Assembly: GCA_023419515.1 (NCBI GenBank)
Contig: JAEZXW010000028.1
Location: forward strand, 9,568-73,567
Length of the DNA stretch: 64,000 nucleotides
Direction: 5' to 3'
From: Actinomycetes bacterium
GTDB lineage: Bacteria > Actinomycetota > Coriobacteriia > Coriobacteriales > JAEZXW01
Notes under the pieces: model-generated
What the model was told of the DNA's origin: nothing
The model's database searches: none
What the model saw: the letters and a program-made list of their open reading frames with translations, nothing else
Program-made: the position numbers and the translations under genes
Shown: positions 50,657-61,364 of the stretch, in pieces
Layout of the letters: each line of letters opens with the position of its first letter
Position numbering within the stretch: the stretch's first letter is position 1

Positions 50657-53335
50657 TTACTTATCGGGAGTATCCGCTGGTGTATTTGCACCCACGCGGC
50701 TGGCATCTGGGCTGCCATCGGCTGCAGCGTCGCGGTCGCTGTCTGCGTTTGCATGCTCTGATGGCATTTCATTAAACGTACCACGCTCTTCAAGCTCACA
50801 GAGTTCTTTGTGCAATTTTTCCAGATCAAAATGGTGGTGTTCGTTGTGTCCTGAGGTTGCCTCGGAGGCATCACTGTGGGTGTGTTCGTTATCGCCGAGG
50901 GTCTCGATGATATCTTGAATGACTGGCGTATCTTCGGTCAGCGCCTCTTGATTGAGCGCTCGTGAAGCGCCTGCTGCCCTGAGTCGGCGACGCATCATGA
51001 TAATGATGAGCAAAAAGAGGAGGATGCCACCTATAAAGATGAGCTTGAGGTCAACACGAGAGCTTTCGATAGGGATGACCTGTGTTTTTACGATTTCATT
51101 TTTGGCGCGAACCTCGATGGTGAGCGCATTTTTGTCGGGGTTGCCGCCCGCCGGACCGCTGTCGATCTTGATTGGGATCTGCAGGTAGTTGTCGCCTGCC
51201 TTGGTGCTTGCGGTCACACCTTCGATGTACTTTTGGTCGTTAACCTTTACCTGCCCGGATCCATGCGCAGTGATGGTGAGGGTGAGCGCAATGTCGTTCA
51301 CGTTTTTGATGACGGCGGGGATACTTGCTGTGTTGGAGTTGAGCTTGGAGCCTGGGCTTGTGATGGTGATCGAGTCAAAGATGTTCTGAACGAGATCGGT
51401 CACAGCGCGCGCTTGCTCCTCGGCTCCCTGGGGCTCATTAAGCGCCTGCCATTGAGCCGATGAAGCGCTCACAAAGTACTGCCAGGCAGTTTTGACTTGC
51501 GTCGAAAGTGGTGAGCTGGCATCTGCCAAGATAAGGAGCTTTTTATGAGCTTCTTTGATGGCTTGCGTCTCTGCATTGGATGGCTCATCACTTGAGCTGG
51601 TAGCTGCAGTATCTAAGCCATTTGTTGAGGTTGTTTGCGATGGTTGTTGCTTGGTATTTGATGTTGGGTCGATAAGATCAAGTTGAACCTCGGTTTTTTG
51701 ATCAGCGATTTTATCGGCAAACTTGAGTTGTACGAGAGAAACTTTGCTCAAGAATTGGATGTTTTTGCGTAGGTTGCCAAAGGCTTCTTCATCACCCGTG
51801 AGCTGGGCGACTAAGACCATGGGGACATCGTGAACGGATTCGGTGGCTTGGGCGCTGGCGATCAAAAGGCTGTGCTCGGCAGCAAATGCTTCAATAAAGA
51901 CGTCGTTTGATTGCGAGGTAAGCATTTTGCTGAGTGACTCAGAATAAAGCACTGCATTTGTCTTCGCGTTGACCTGCAAGAACTTCTGTGGAGCATCTTG
52001 GGTTTGCGGGAGGATGATAAGCGGGACTTCCTTTGCCTCAAGCTCATAGCTTAGCGGGCGCGAGAGCTGATGAGCAGCAAGCAGTAGTCCCGGTTCAACC
52101 GAGAGTTCGGGTAGCGGACGGTCATCAAAGGCAGTTTCCTTATCAGGGAGCAACATCGCCTTTGCTTCGTTGATGGCGCCAAGTGATTGCAGAAGATCGA
52201 GGTCAGGATAGCTTTCGCCCGAGCTTATCACTTTAAGTTTGCCGCTTTCGACCTTTTGCTGCATCTTGGCTAAGAGGTTGCGATAGAGTTCATCGGTCTG
52301 GCTAAGTGCCTGCCAGTCTCGTAGGGTGACCTGAGAAAACACGAGAGTAATGGGGTTATGGAGTTCGGGACCGGTTGTCTCGAGTAAGAGATCAAGCTGA
52401 TGGGCAATGCGATCCGACCGCTTAAGGAGCGCGGACTGATCATTGGCAGCAGCTTGGTTTGCGTCGTTGGGGGCGTCGCTGTTGTGCTGATCGTTAGCTG
52501 GCGCTTGATCAGTCGCTATCTGATCACTAGTCGCCCCTTGGCTGCCCGCGGCTGACTCGGCAGAAAGCTGCTTGGTTTGTGCATCTTGAGTTTGAGGGTC
52601 ACCTTGCATCTGATCTTGCGTTTGACCCTCGTTTTGTCCCGCTTGAGTGGCGACGTTGTGGGTATCTCCTGCGACTGCCACCTGCTGATCGAGCGGATAC
52701 ATGAGAGGCGGGAGGCTGACGTTGATGAGGATGCCACCATCAAGCCTGAGCGTCGTGTCGTGCAGATAGGTCTTGTACACCAGGGTTTGCTCACGCTTGC
52801 CCTTGAGTGAGTTCAGGGTCACTCGGGTCTCAACGGTGTAAATTCCCGGAGAGAGTTCTCGCGGGTTTCTGCTGTTGTACGCCGCATTTTGCGGAGCGAG
52901 TGAGGCGCGTATGGCGTGCTCGCCAGCTTCAGGATCATTCCAGCGATCTTGAGAGCGGGCAATCGTCGTGCCGTCGGTGTCGAGGAGTTTGACTTGCGAG
53001 GTGAGCCTCGTGGTATCTTCTGGAACTTCAACATTGATATCAACGAGTAACGTATTGTTAATCTGCTGGGTGGCAGCAAGGGTTACCTCTGCCAATGAAT
53101 CGCCTTCGCTTGAGATTTGAGGAGCAAGGGCGCCCTGGTATGCCTCGTGATTTGCATTGAGGTGCGACCACGCGATCTTGTATGAGGCGGGGGCTGCCAG
53201 ACTTGAGTGCGGTGCAAGAGACGCCGCGCCCAGCACGGTCATCAATGCGAGGCAGATGGCGGTAAACATCAGTATGGCTTGCCGAGATGCCGACAAGAAT
53301 CGTTGATATGTCTGAGTAATAATAGAGCCAGTCAT
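50657..53335 (-). CDS. Large secreted, membrane-anchored envelope protein, unrecognised
   Basis: This is an 892-residue protein. A signal peptide (about 20-48, ILMFTAICLALMTVLGAASLA, with cleavage near AAPA) precedes beta-rich segments. A Gln/Asn/Asp/Ala-rich linker (about 230-310), a further extracytoplasmic region of about 400 residues, one C-terminal membrane span (LKLIFIGGILLFLLIIIM) and a cytosolic basic-then-acidic tail follow. The architecture resembles large actinobacterial envelope proteins with an export signal and C-terminal anchor. The start at 53335 is preferred because it gives a normal signal peptide, but no ribosome site is clear at any candidate start. It is upstream of and probably co-transcribed with the PIN-TM-TPR gene. 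Confidence 0.7.
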   Translation of the reverse strand: MTGSIITQTYQRFLSASRQAILMFTAICLALMTVLGAASLAPHSSLAAPASYKIAWSHLNANHEAYQGALAPQISSEGDSLAEVTLAATQQINNTLLVDINVEVPEDTTRLTSQVKLLDTDGTTIARSQDRWNDPEAGEHAIRASLAPQNAAYNSRNPRELSPGIYTVETRVTLNSLKGKREQTLVYKTYLHDTTLRLDGGILINVSLPPLMYPLDQQVAVAGDTHNVATQAGQNEGQTQDQMQGDPQTQDAQTKQLSAESAAGSQGATSDQIATDQAPANDQHNSDAPNDANQAAANDQSALLKRSDRIAHQLDLLLETTGPELHNPITLVFSQVTLRDWQALSQTDELYRNLLAKMQQKVESGKLKVISSGESYPDLDLLQSLGAINEAKAMLLPDKETAFDDRPLPELSVEPGLLLAAHQLSRPLSYELEAKEVPLIILPQTQDAPQKFLQVNAKTNAVLYSESLSKMLTSQSNDVFIEAFAAEHSLLIASAQATESVHDVPMVLVAQLTGDEEAFGNLRKNIQFLSKVSLVQLKFADKIADQKTEVQLDLIDPTSNTKQQPSQTTSTNGLDTAATSSSDEPSNAETQAIKEAHKKLLILADASSPLSTQVKTAWQYFVSASSAQWQALNEPQGAEEQARAVTDLVQNIFDSITITSPGSKLNSNTASIPAVIKNVNDIALTLTITAHGSGQVKVNDQKYIEGVTASTKAGDNYLQIPIKIDSGPAGGNPDKNALTIEVRAKNEIVKTQVIPIESSRVDLKLIFIGGILLFLLIIIMMRRRLRAAGASRALNQEALTEDTPVIQDIIETLGDNEHTHSDASEATSGHNEHHHFDLEKLHKELCELEERGTFNEMPSEHANADSDRDAAADGSPDASRVGANTPADTPDK

Positions 53336-53471
53336 TACGTGATCTAGACGAGTAGCGTATAAATGAGTTGTCCTAGCGTAACAGGAGTGTTCCCGCTGGT
53401 GTATGCGCATTGATATTCTGTTGGTAAGCGGCAGATGATGGTGGGCGAGCTTAGCAAAAGAGGATGGTGAG

Positions 53472-53996
53472 ATGTTGAACGAGTTTGACGAACAATTTGC
53501 TCTCTACGAAAAACTTGCTATTTCTCGAGCTCAGCGCTTGCATGAACTCAGCTCTGATCTGCGCGTGACAGGCTCTGCTGTGGGAAAGATTTTAGTGTGT
53601 GCATCGCATGAAACTATCCATGATGAGTCAATTGTTTATGCACTCGAGCGGGCATTTTCCTCGCTGGGACACGAGTCAGATCAGCTGACCTATCTCTTGT
53701 ATCAGTCGATCGATGATCCTGTGACGCTTGCTATTGAGTATATTGATCCAGCGCTTGTGGTGGTTTTTGATGGCTTGCTGTTTTTTCACCTGACGACTGC
53801 CGAATCAGCAAACGAGACGCTCAGTGAGACCTCAAGTAAAGCTCTAACGAAGGAGCTAGCGATCGGGAGCTGTGGTTGGTTTCGAGCTCGTCGGGTGATC
53901 TATGTGGGTGACTTTATCGAAGCGGTCAAAGCTCAAAATGAGGTGCTCAAACGCGAAATTTGGCAGGCACTCAAGCAACACGCAGCTCATATTTAG
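53472..53996 (+). CDS. Unrecognised 174-residue cytosolic protein
   Basis: This soluble protein has an alpha/beta pattern: an N-terminal helix (EQFALYEKLAISRAQRL), a strand-rich middle (KILVCASHE near 38-46; ALVVVFDGLLFFH near 96-108) and a C-terminal helix (DFIEAVKAQNEVLKREIWQAL). No signature I know fits. GAGGATGGTGAG precedes the ATG, so it is likely expressed. It is divergent from the large secreted protein and lies upstream of the dnaK promoter in the same direction. Confidence 0.65.
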   Translation: MLNEFDEQFALYEKLAISRAQRLHELSSDLRVTGSAVGKILVCASHETIHDESIVYALERAFSSLGHESDQLTYLLYQSIDDPVTLAIEYIDPALVVVFDGLLFFHLTTAESANETLSETSSKALTKELAIGSCGWFRARRVIYVGDFIEAVKAQNEVLKREIWQALKQHAAHI

Positions 53997-54076
53997 TTTT
54001 CAAACTGGCTCTCAGAACTCTCTTTACCCATTCTCACCTGCGACGTTGGCGGCTTATTCACAGGCTTAAGTAATGT

Positions 54077-54105
54077 TTGTGAAATATCGTAGAAAATCTT
54101 ATAAA
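54077..54105 (+). promoter_or_regulatory. Promoter of the dnaK heat-shock operon
   Basis: TTGTGA (54077-54082) and TATAAA (54100-54105) are separated by exactly 17 bases. This leaves a leader of about 140 bases before dnaK. A half-site-like CTTAAGT (54065-54071) lies just upstream, one mismatch from the HspR HAIR half CTTGAGT, but no partner half at the usual spacing was found. Confidence 0.65.
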
Positions 54106-54137
54106 AAGAGACTTAGATTATGTATAAAATCGAATAC

Positions 54138-54184
54138 ACGTGGTATATGAATATCACGTTGCAGCGCCTCGCCTTATAAAGGCG
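54138..54184 (+). repeat. Two inverted repeats in the dnaK leader
   Basis: An ACGTGGTATAT ... ATATCACGT imperfect inverted repeat (54138-54159, two-base bulge) is followed by CGCCTT-ATA-AAGGCG (54170-54184, perfect 6-bp stem). Both lie in the predicted 5' leader. They may form RNA hairpins or an operator; neither matches CIRCE or HAIR. Confidence 0.45.
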
Positions 54185-54251
54185 GATCGTTGTTTTGAAA
54201 TGAAACCTAAACCTTGTCTTACCACACAGGTGAATAAGGAGATTGATGAAC

Positions 54252-56153
54252 ATGGCAAAAGTACTTGGAATTGACTTGGGCACCACCAACTCAGCAATGG
54301 CAGTGCTTGAGGGCGGTAAGCCTGAGATTTTGATCAACACCGATGGCGACAGGACTACCCCTTCGGTCATCGGTTTTCGTAAGGATGGCGAGCGTGTTGT
54401 CGGCAAGGCTGCCAAAAACCAGGCAGTAACCAATCCGCAGAACACGGTTTACTCCATCAAACGTTTTATTGGACGCAATTTTGAGGAGACTGCAAGCGAG
54501 CGTTCGCAGGTTCCTTACGAGGTTGTGAGCGCGACTGGTTCTCGCTGCGCTGTTAAGGTTGACGACCATGAGTACACCCCAGAGGAGATCAGCGCAATGC
54601 TGCTTCAGAAGCTCAAGGCAGATGCTGAAGCACGCTTGGGTGAGACGATCAACGATGCAGTTATTACCGTGCCTGCTTATTTTAATGACTCACAGCGTCA
54701 GGCGACCAAGGACGCCGGCAAGATCGCTGGCCTGAATGTCCTGCGTATCGTGAACGAGCCGACGGCTGCTGCTTTAGCTTATGGCCTTGATAAGTCGGGC
54801 GACACAGGCAACGTGCTCGTCTTTGACCTCGGCGGCGGTACCTTTGACGTTTCTATCCTCGAGATCAACGATGGCGTATTTGCCGTTATGTCGACCTCGG
54901 GTGATAACCACCTTGGTGGTGATGATTGGGATCAGCGCATCATCGACTGGCTCGCCGATAAATTCAAGGCTGATAATGGCATCGACCTTCGTCAGGATCC
55001 TATGGCGCTTCAGCGTCTTAAGGAAGGTGCCGAGGCTGCCAAGAAGGCGCTTTCGACCACCAATCAGACGCAGGTGAATCTGCCTTTTATTACCGCTGAT
55101 GCGACTGGCCCTAAACACCTCGATTACACGCTTTCTCGTGCAGAGTTTGAAAAGATCACCCGTGATCTGCTCGATCGCTGCAAGACGCCAGTTAACACGG
55201 CAATCAAGGACGCTGGTCTTTCGATGAGCGAGATTTCTGACGTGATTTTGGTCGGTGGCTCAACCCGTATGCCAGCTGTGCAGGAGCTCGTCCGTCAGCT
55301 GACGGGCAAGGAACCCAACATGTCAGTGAACCCTGACGAGGTTGTCGCAATGGGTGCAGCTGTTCAGGGCGGTGTGCTTTCTGGCGATGTTGATGACATC
55401 GTTTTGCTTGATGTGACTCCGTTATCACTGGGTGTTGAGACCCTCGGTGGTGTGACTACCCGCATGATCGAGCGCAACACGACGCTGCCAACGAGTCGCA
55501 CGCAGGTCTACTCAACGGCCGCTGACAATCAGACGTCTGTTGAGATCAACGTCCTGCAGGGTGAGCGCGAGATGGCTCGCGATAACAAGAGCCTTGGCCG
55601 CTTCCAGCTGACCGGTATCCCTGCAGCTCGTCGAGGTGTTCCTCAGATCGAAGTGACCTTTGATATCGATGCTAACGGCATCGTGAAAGTTTCAGCTAAG
55701 GATCTGGGTACCGGCAAGGAGCAACAGATCACGATTTCTGGCTCTTCGGCGTTGTCTGATGACGAGATTGATCGCATGGTGAAGGATGCGGAAGCTCACG
55801 CAGAGGAAGACAAGGCAAAGAAGGAAGAGATCGAGATCCGCAACCAGGCAGATTCACTCGCTTATTCTATCGAGCAGACCCTCGAGGAGCTCGGTGATAA
55901 GGTCGAGGCAAGCTTGGCTGATGAGGCAAAGGCGGTTGTCCAAGAGGCAAAGGATGCGCTTGAGGGCGAGGATGTCGAGGCCATCAAGCAGGCAACCGAG
56001 AAGCTCCAGGGTATTGGCTATAAGCTTTCTGAGGTCGTCTACAGCTCCGCTCAGGCAGAGAGCGAGGCAGCACAAGAGTCTACCAAGGACGATGAACCCA
56101 TCGAGGTCGATTATGAGGTCGTCGATGAGGAGAAGAAGGACGACGAGAAGTAA
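54252..56153 (+). CDS. dnaK: Hsp70 chaperone DnaK
   Basis: This is a 633-residue Hsp70. [13 protein letters not shown] opens the ATPase domain, [12 protein letters not shown] near 192-203 and [11 protein letters not shown] near 332-342 give the remaining phosphate and adenosine motifs. [11 protein letters not shown] marks the linker/substrate-binding domain, and an acidic C-terminal lid follows. It folds and protects proteins with DnaJ and GrpE. ATG 54252 gives the standard MAKVLGID start; ATG 54246 also follows the AAGGAG site. First gene of the heat-shock operon. Confidence 0.98.
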   Translation: MAKVLGIDLGTTNSAMAVLEGGKPEILINTDGDRTTPSVIGFRKDGERVVGKAAKNQAVTNPQNTVYSIKRFIGRNFEETASERSQVPYEVVSATGSRCAVKVDDHEYTPEEISAMLLQKLKADAEARLGETINDAVITVPAYFNDSQRQATKDAGKIAGLNVLRIVNEPTAAALAYGLDKSGDTGNVLVFDLGGGTFDVSILEINDGVFAVMSTSGDNHLGGDDWDQRIIDWLADKFKADNGIDLRQDPMALQRLKEGAEAAKKALSTTNQTQVNLPFITADATGPKHLDYTLSRAEFEKITRDLLDRCKTPVNTAIKDAGLSMSEISDVILVGGSTRMPAVQELVRQLTGKEPNMSVNPDEVVAMGAAVQGGVLSGDVDDIVLLDVTPLSLGVETLGGVTTRMIERNTTLPTSRTQVYSTAADNQTSVEINVLQGEREMARDNKSLGRFQLTGIPAARRGVPQIEVTFDIDANGIVKVSAKDLGTGKEQQITISGSSALSDDEIDRMVKDAEAHAEEDKAKKEEIEIRNQADSLAYSIEQTLEELGDKVEASLADEAKAVVQEAKDALEGEDVEAIKQATEKLQGIGYKLSEVVYSSAQAESEAAQESTKDDEPIEVDYEVVDEEKKDDEK

Positions 56154-56222
56154 GGTCTTGACCTTGGATTGAAAGCGCGCGTGGATGAAGTCATTGCGTA
56201 GCAAGATGTGAGATAGATACTT

Positions 56223-56278
56223 GGTTGGTGCAAGGCGGCAAAGCATACGAGACGTGTGTTTTAGTCGCCTTGCAAACC
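56223..56278 (+). repeat. Stem-loop between dnaK and grpE
   Basis: GGTT-GG-TGCAAGGCG pairs with CGCCTTGCA-AACC, giving a 13-bp stem with a two-base bulge around a loop of about 28 bases. It lies in the 141-base gap, just before the grpE ribosome site, and lacks a U-run. It may mark an RNA-processing or stability site that sets DnaK above GrpE. Confidence 0.55.
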
Positions 56279-56294
56279 ATATAAGGATGGAGAT

Positions 56295-57065
56295 ATGAAG
56301 ACGTCGAACCAGACACAGACAGCCGCCGATCAGGAACACGTGCTTTCTGAAGAGGAGCAAATCAAAGAGGCAATGCGCCGCGGTGAAGAGGCAGCTCAAG
56401 CTGCAATCGAGGCAGAAGAAGCCCAGCGTGTTGCTCGTGAGGAAGAGCTTGCTGTCGAGGCTGAAGCTGTTGCCGAGGGTGGCGATGGCGCTGAGGATAC
56501 CGATGGAGCTGATGGCACGGGCGACTCCGGTGACGAAGGCAGTTCAGAGCCTGACGTCGACCAAGCTGAGGTGTTAGCCGCAGAGCTTGCCAAGGCACAA
56601 GAGCGCGTCTTGCGTATTCAGGCTGATTGGGAAAACTTCCGTCGCCGCACTGAGGCTGATCGCGCCCAAGAGCGCGTGCGTGCAACGCAGCGTTTGGTTG
56701 AGGAGCTCTTGCCGGTGGTTGACGATATTGAGCGCGCGCTTGATCACGCCAAGCAGCAGGATGATCAGGTCAAAGAGAACGAGGTATTCGCTGGGTTTGT
56801 GAGTGGTGTTGACGCTATTGCAGCCAAACTCATCCAGGCGCTGGCAAGCGTGGGTGTTCAGTCCATTGATCCAGCAGGTGAGCCTTTTGATTTGAGCTGC
56901 CATCAGGCAGTCGCTCAGATTGAGGATCCATCAGTCTTTGATGAGACCGTGCGCGACGTTTACCAAAAGGGTTATCGCATGGGTGATTATGTGCTGCGTC
57001 CAGCTATGGTGACCGTGACTCAGGGTGGCCCAGCACGCGAAAAACCCGCAGGTGATCAGGAGTAA
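56295..57065 (+). CDS. grpE: Nucleotide exchange factor GrpE
   Basis: This 256-residue GrpE has a long, low-complexity, Glu/Ala/Gly/Asp-rich N-terminal region (about 1-90). The coiled-coil domain (QADWENFRRRTEAD near 108-121) and the C-terminal beta domain (HQAVAQIEDPS, YRMGDYVLRPAMVTV) follow. It releases ADP from DnaK. It is longer than the usual 190-200 residues because of the acidic tail. GGATGGAGAT precedes the ATG. Confidence 0.97.
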   Translation: MKTSNQTQTAADQEHVLSEEEQIKEAMRRGEEAAQAAIEAEEAQRVAREEELAVEAEAVAEGGDGAEDTDGADGTGDSGDEGSSEPDVDQAEVLAAELAKAQERVLRIQADWENFRRRTEADRAQERVRATQRLVEELLPVVDDIERALDHAKQQDDQVKENEVFAGFVSGVDAIAAKLIQALASVGVQSIDPAGEPFDLSCHQAVAQIEDPSVFDETVRDVYQKGYRMGDYVLRPAMVTVTQGGPAREKPAGDQE

Positions 57066-57109
57066 ATAAAGCGAACGCCGCGCATATCAGAGAGATGAGG
57101 CGATGATGC

Positions 57110-58069
57110 ATGGCAGATGCAAAGGGTTATTACCAAGCACTGGGAGTATCTGAGAGCGCCTCTACTCAAGAGATCAAAAAAGCGTATCGCGAATTAGCAA
57201 AGAAGCTTCACCCTGATCGAACAAAGGGAAACAAGCAAGACGAGGAGCGATTCAAAAAGGTCAATGAGGCCTACGAGGTGCTCTCTGATCCTGATAAACG
57301 AAAAGAATACGACGAGCTGTCTCGCTTTGGTGGCTTTTATAACCAAGGAGGCGGATCAGGTGGATTCTCTTATCAACATGTTGGAACAGATGGATTTGCC
57401 TGGGATATTGGAGATATTTTCTCGAACATTCGACATGGCTACGGTGTCGCTGGCGACTGGTCTGGCAACTCTTGGAGTGCGGATGCACAGCCGCGCCCAA
57501 CAAAAGGCCGCGATCTTACGGTTGTGCTGAGCATCACGTTTGATGAGGCGTTTCAGGGAGTCAAAAAGACCGTAACGTATCGGATTCCATCAACGCGTGA
57601 AAAAAAGACGATGACAGTTGATGTGCCAGCTGGTGCTGTTGATGGTGGTCAGTTGCGACTGAAAAAGCTCGGCGAATTTGGCACGCTTGGTGGCTCACGC
57701 GGTGATTTGATCGTCGTGACAAAGATCAAGAAGCACAAGCTTTACGAGCGCGATGGCGCACACGTCGTGATGAAGCTCCCGCTTTCTCCGGCGGAGGCGG
57801 CACTCGGCGGAAGCTTTATGATCCCAGCTCCCTCAGGCAAAAATGTTCGAGTAAAGATTGAGCCAGGAACTCAGCATGGAGCACAGCTGAGACTCAAGGG
57901 TCTTGGTGCTCCGCGCGTCAAGCGTCCGAGTGCTTCGGGCGACTTGCGCGTTGTTGTTGAGATCGTGGTACCAAAAACACTTTCAGACGAAGAAAAATTC
58001 CTTTACAAACAGCTTGTTGACTTGCAGTCAATAGATGTAAGGAGCCGCTATTATGGCACAGCGAGATAA
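57110..58069 (+). CDS. dnaJ: DnaJ-type co-chaperone without zinc finger (CbpA-like)
   Basis: This 319-residue Hsp40 has a J domain (1-70) with HPD at 34-36, a Gly/Phe-rich region (75-110) and two C-terminal beta-barrel domains. The CxxCxGxG zinc-finger block of class A DnaJ is absent, so it is class B like CbpA. It stimulates DnaK ATPase and delivers substrates. Position in the dnaK operon shows it is the main partner here. It overlaps hspR by 17 bases. Confidence 0.95.
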   Translation: MADAKGYYQALGVSESASTQEIKKAYRELAKKLHPDRTKGNKQDEERFKKVNEAYEVLSDPDKRKEYDELSRFGGFYNQGGGSGGFSYQHVGTDGFAWDIGDIFSNIRHGYGVAGDWSGNSWSADAQPRPTKGRDLTVVLSITFDEAFQGVKKTVTYRIPSTREKKTMTVDVPAGAVDGGQLRLKKLGEFGTLGGSRGDLIVVTKIKKHKLYERDGAHVVMKLPLSPAEAALGGSFMIPAPSGKNVRVKIEPGTQHGAQLRLKGLGAPRVKRPSASGDLRVVVEIVVPKTLSDEEKFLYKQLVDLQSIDVRSRYYGTAR

Positions 58070-58658
58070 GGACAAGCCGCTCTACATGATCAGCGTTGCT
58101 GCTGAGCTCACCGGGCTTCATCCGCAGACCCTGCGCATCTATGAGGCAAAGGGTTTAGTGACTCCGCAACGCTCAAGCGGCAATACACGACTCTATTCGC
58201 AAAATGATATCGAGCGACTCGAACTCATCAGTAAGCTGACCGATGAAGGGATCAATCTTGCAGGTGTGGTGCGCATCCTCGATATGCGTGAGCGCATGCA
58301 GGGGCGCGAAGCAGAGATCGAAGCGCTGCGCGATCGTGTCGCTGAGCTTGAAGAGCAGATGCATGAGTACAAGGTGCGTGCAACGGTTGCAGCGCTCTTG
58401 CCGAGCCAGACAAGCTCCACCCCTCCAGAACATTTGCTCGATGCCGGGCAGCGCCATGGGAGTCACGCCAGTCTCGCGCTCACCGCATCGCCAACGCTTG
58501 AGCCTCAAATTCCGTTGAGCTCGCACAATGCTCTGCATGATGCTGAACATGAACTAACAACGCAACAAGAAATAGGCGAGGATGCACTGCCTGTCACCCC
58601 GAGTGAGCAGGCAGTAGGCACGGTTGATGCCATGCAGGCCTTGCTCGGAAGGAAATAA
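58053..58658 (+). CDS. hspR: MerR-family heat-shock repressor HspR
   Basis: This is a 201-residue regulator. A MerR-type winged helix ([20 protein letters not shown], about 12-31, then [16 protein letters not shown]) is followed by a coiled coil ([16 protein letters not shown]) and a long, disordered Ser/Thr/Glu-rich tail of about 90 residues, longer than in Streptomyces HspR. HspR represses dnaK operons at HAIR sites, with DnaK as co-repressor. AAGGAG nine bases upstream supports this start. clpB follows after two bases. Confidence 0.93.
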   Translation: MAQRDKDKPLYMISVAAELTGLHPQTLRIYEAKGLVTPQRSSGNTRLYSQNDIERLELISKLTDEGINLAGVVRILDMRERMQGREAEIEALRDRVAELEEQMHEYKVRATVAALLPSQTSSTPPEHLLDAGQRHGSHASLALTASPTLEPQIPLSSHNALHDAEHELTTQQEIGEDALPVTPSEQAVGTVDAMQALLGRK

Positions 58659-58660
58659 CT

Positions 58661-61249
58661 ATGAGATTTGAACGATTGGCGGTGACCGCGCAGGAGGCTT
58701 TGCAGCAGGCAGTTGCCATTGCTGAACAAGCAAAAAGCGCGACAGTGCTCCCGCTTCATCTCCTCAAGGCACTGGTCAGTGCCCCAGAGCACAACATTAA
58801 TGCAATCATCGAGCGCATCGGCACTCATCCTCAAACCCTTCAGGAGCTCGTTGATGCGCGTTTGGCACAGTTACCTGTTGTCTCGGGTGATCGCGAGCTT
58901 CAGGTGGATCGTGCGCTTATTCAGACCATCAAGGATGCTGAGGAAATTGCCCGCGAAATGGACGACAGCTTTGTCACCTCAGAGCATCTCTTGATGGCGC
59001 TTTCTGCCAGCAAGGATGATGCGGGCAGTGCTCTCAATGGCGCGGGTATCACCCAGGCTCGTGTCAAGCAAGCATACGAGGATCTGCGTGGGAGTTCTCG
59101 CGTCACTTCGCCTGACTCCAAACAGCAGTTTGAGGCATTAGCAACTTACGGACGTAACCTCACCGATCTTGCTCGCCAAGGCAAGCTTGACCCGGTGATT
59201 GGTCGCAGTGATGAAATCCGTCGCACGATGCAGGTCTTGTCTCGTCGCACCAAAAACAACCCCGTTTTGATCGGCGAGCCTGGTACAGGAAAAACCGCTA
59301 TCGTTGAAGGCCTTGCCCAGCGTATCGTCGAGGGCGATGCACCGCAATCGCTGCAAGAGCGTGACCTGATCGAGCTCGATATGTCGGCGCTCGTGGCAGG
59401 TGCTAAGTATCGCGGCGAGTTTGAGGATCGCTTAAAGGCGGTACTCAAGGAGGTGCAAGAGGCTGAGGGTCGCGTGGTGCTCTTTATCGATGAGCTACAC
59501 ACGATCGTGGGCGCAGGTGCCAGCGAGGGCTCGATGGATGCGAGTAACATCCTGAAGCCCGCCCTTGCCCGTGGTGAGCTGCACATGATCGGCGCGACAA
59601 CCCTTGATGAGTATCGTCAGTATGTCGAGAAGGACGCGGCGCTCGCCCGCCGTTTTCAGCCCGTGTATGTTAGCGAGCCTACGGTGGAAGATACCATCGC
59701 TATCCTGCGCGGTTTGAAGGAAAAGTACGAAATTCACCACGGCGTACGCATTACCGATGGTGCGCTTGTAAGTGCGTCAAACCTCGCTCATCGTTATATT
59801 ACCGACCGTTTTATGCCTGATAAGGCGATTGACTTGATCGACGAGGCAGCAAGTCGTCTGCGCATGGAGCTCGACTCGATGCCGGTTGAAATCGATGCGC
59901 TGGATCGTCAGCTCATTCAACTTAAGATCGAAGAGCAGGCGCTCATGAAAGAGACAGATGACGCCTCACAAGAGCGCCTTGAGATCTTGCGTAAAGAGAT
60001 GGCCGGCGTCCAAGAAAAGCTCGATAGCGTCAAAGCTGCTTGGCAAAATGAAAAGTCAGCGGTCGAGGAGGTTCAGCGCCTAAAGGCTGAGCTCGATAAC
60101 GCAAGGACTGAGATGGACAGGTCAACGCGTGAAGGTAATCTCTCGCGCGCATCTGAGCTTCGTTACGGCACTATCCCCGAGCTGGAGTCACAGTACACGA
60201 ATGCCGAACAGGCGCTCGCCCAAAAACAGGAGGGCGGCATCCTCAAGGAGGAGGTAACGAGCGAGGAGATTGCAGCTGTTGTCGCAAGTTGGACGGGTAT
60301 TCCGGTCAGCAAGATGATGCAGAGTGACCTTGATAAGTTGCGCCATCTTGAGGATATGCTCCACGAGCGCGTGGTTGGTCAGGATGAGGGAGTTCATGCG
60401 GTCGCAAGCGCAATTCGCCGCTCGCGCGCGGGACTTTCGGATGCGCATCGACCTTTGGGTAGTTTCTTGTTCTTAGGTCCAACTGGTGTCGGTAAGACCG
60501 AGCTTGCTAAGACCCTTGCGAGCATCATGTTTGATGACGAGGCCTCACTCGTTCGCATCGACATGAGTGAGTACATGGAGAAGTTTTCGGTTCAGCGCTT
60601 GATCGGTGCCCCTCCAGGCTATGTGGGTTATGAAGAAGGTGGTCAGCTGACTGAGGCGGTTCGCCGCAGACCATACAGTGTGGTGCTGCTTGACGAGATG
60701 GAAAAGGCTCACCCCGATGTCTTTAACATCCTCTTGCAGGTGCTCGATGACGGCCGTCTCACGGATGGTCAAGGTCGCGTGGTGTCGTTTATGAATACCG
60801 TCATTATCATGACGTCAAACGTTGGCGCCCATGCCATCGCTGATGCTGCGCAGCACAATGCTTCAGCAGAGGAGCGTCAGATTTTGATTGATGAGGCGCT
60901 CAAGCAGACCTTTAGACCGGAGTTCCTCAACCGTATCGATGATGTGGTGATCTTTGAGCCGCTCGGCTTGGCAGAGATCGAAAAGATCGTCGACATCCAA
61001 CTTGAGCGTGTGCGCGAGCGTCTGGCAGATCGCAAGATCACGCTGGAGCTCACTGATGCCGCCAAGCAGATGCTTGCCCTCGGTGGCTTGGATCCTGTCT
61101 TTGGTGCTCGTCCGCTCAAGCGTTTTATTCAGACGCAGGTTGTTGATAAAATCGCGACGATGCTCATCGATGGTGATCTTTTTGATGGCGATACTGCTAT
61201 TATTGACGCCAACCAAGAACAAGGCTTGTTTGCTACTAACAAGCGATAA
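58661..61249 (+). CDS. clpB: Disaggregase ClpB
   Basis: This 862-residue Hsp100 has an N-domain (1-145), first AAA+ with Walker A GEPGTGKT near 204-211 and [12 protein letters not shown], the coiled-coil middle domain typical of ClpB (about 400-520), and second AAA+ with GPTGVGKT near 606-613 and [12 protein letters not shown]. It pulls proteins out of aggregates with DnaK. Full length, last gene of the heat-shock operon, two bases after hspR. The 115 bases after it show no clear terminator. Confidence 0.98.
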   Translation: MRFERLAVTAQEALQQAVAIAEQAKSATVLPLHLLKALVSAPEHNINAIIERIGTHPQTLQELVDARLAQLPVVSGDRELQVDRALIQTIKDAEEIAREMDDSFVTSEHLLMALSASKDDAGSALNGAGITQARVKQAYEDLRGSSRVTSPDSKQQFEALATYGRNLTDLARQGKLDPVIGRSDEIRRTMQVLSRRTKNNPVLIGEPGTGKTAIVEGLAQRIVEGDAPQSLQERDLIELDMSALVAGAKYRGEFEDRLKAVLKEVQEAEGRVVLFIDELHTIVGAGASEGSMDASNILKPALARGELHMIGATTLDEYRQYVEKDAALARRFQPVYVSEPTVEDTIAILRGLKEKYEIHHGVRITDGALVSASNLAHRYITDRFMPDKAIDLIDEAASRLRMELDSMPVEIDALDRQLIQLKIEEQALMKETDDASQERLEILRKEMAGVQEKLDSVKAAWQNEKSAVEEVQRLKAELDNARTEMDRSTREGNLSRASELRYGTIPELESQYTNAEQALAQKQEGGILKEEVTSEEIAAVVASWTGIPVSKMMQSDLDKLRHLEDMLHERVVGQDEGVHAVASAIRRSRAGLSDAHRPLGSFLFLGPTGVGKTELAKTLASIMFDDEASLVRIDMSEYMEKFSVQRLIGAPPGYVGYEEGGQLTEAVRRRPYSVVLLDEMEKAHPDVFNILLQVLDDGRLTDGQGRVVSFMNTVIIMTSNVGAHAIADAAQHNASAEERQILIDEALKQTFRPEFLNRIDDVVIFEPLGLAEIEKIVDIQLERVRERLADRKITLELTDAAKQMLALGGLDPVFGARPLKRFIQTQVVDKIATMLIDGDLFDGDTAIIDANQEQGLFATNKR

Positions 61250-61364
61250 GCTGACTGCACCCTTGCTTATCAGTGCGTGATCAGCGTTTGACCGAGTCAG
61301 TGAGGGCGCTGCTGATTACAGCCAGCGGCTTTGCTCATGTTAGTAAGGATGCTTTGGCCCTGTC

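Noticed and set aside
54000..54250. CIRCE or HAIR operator at dnaK
   Set aside because: No inverted repeat with the required half-sites and spacing was found; only one near-half site is present.
55854..56399. Minus-strand open frame of 181 codons across the dnaK end and grpE start
   Set aside because: Antisense to dnaK and grpE; the Leu/Arg-rich product reflects the codon bias of the opposite strand.
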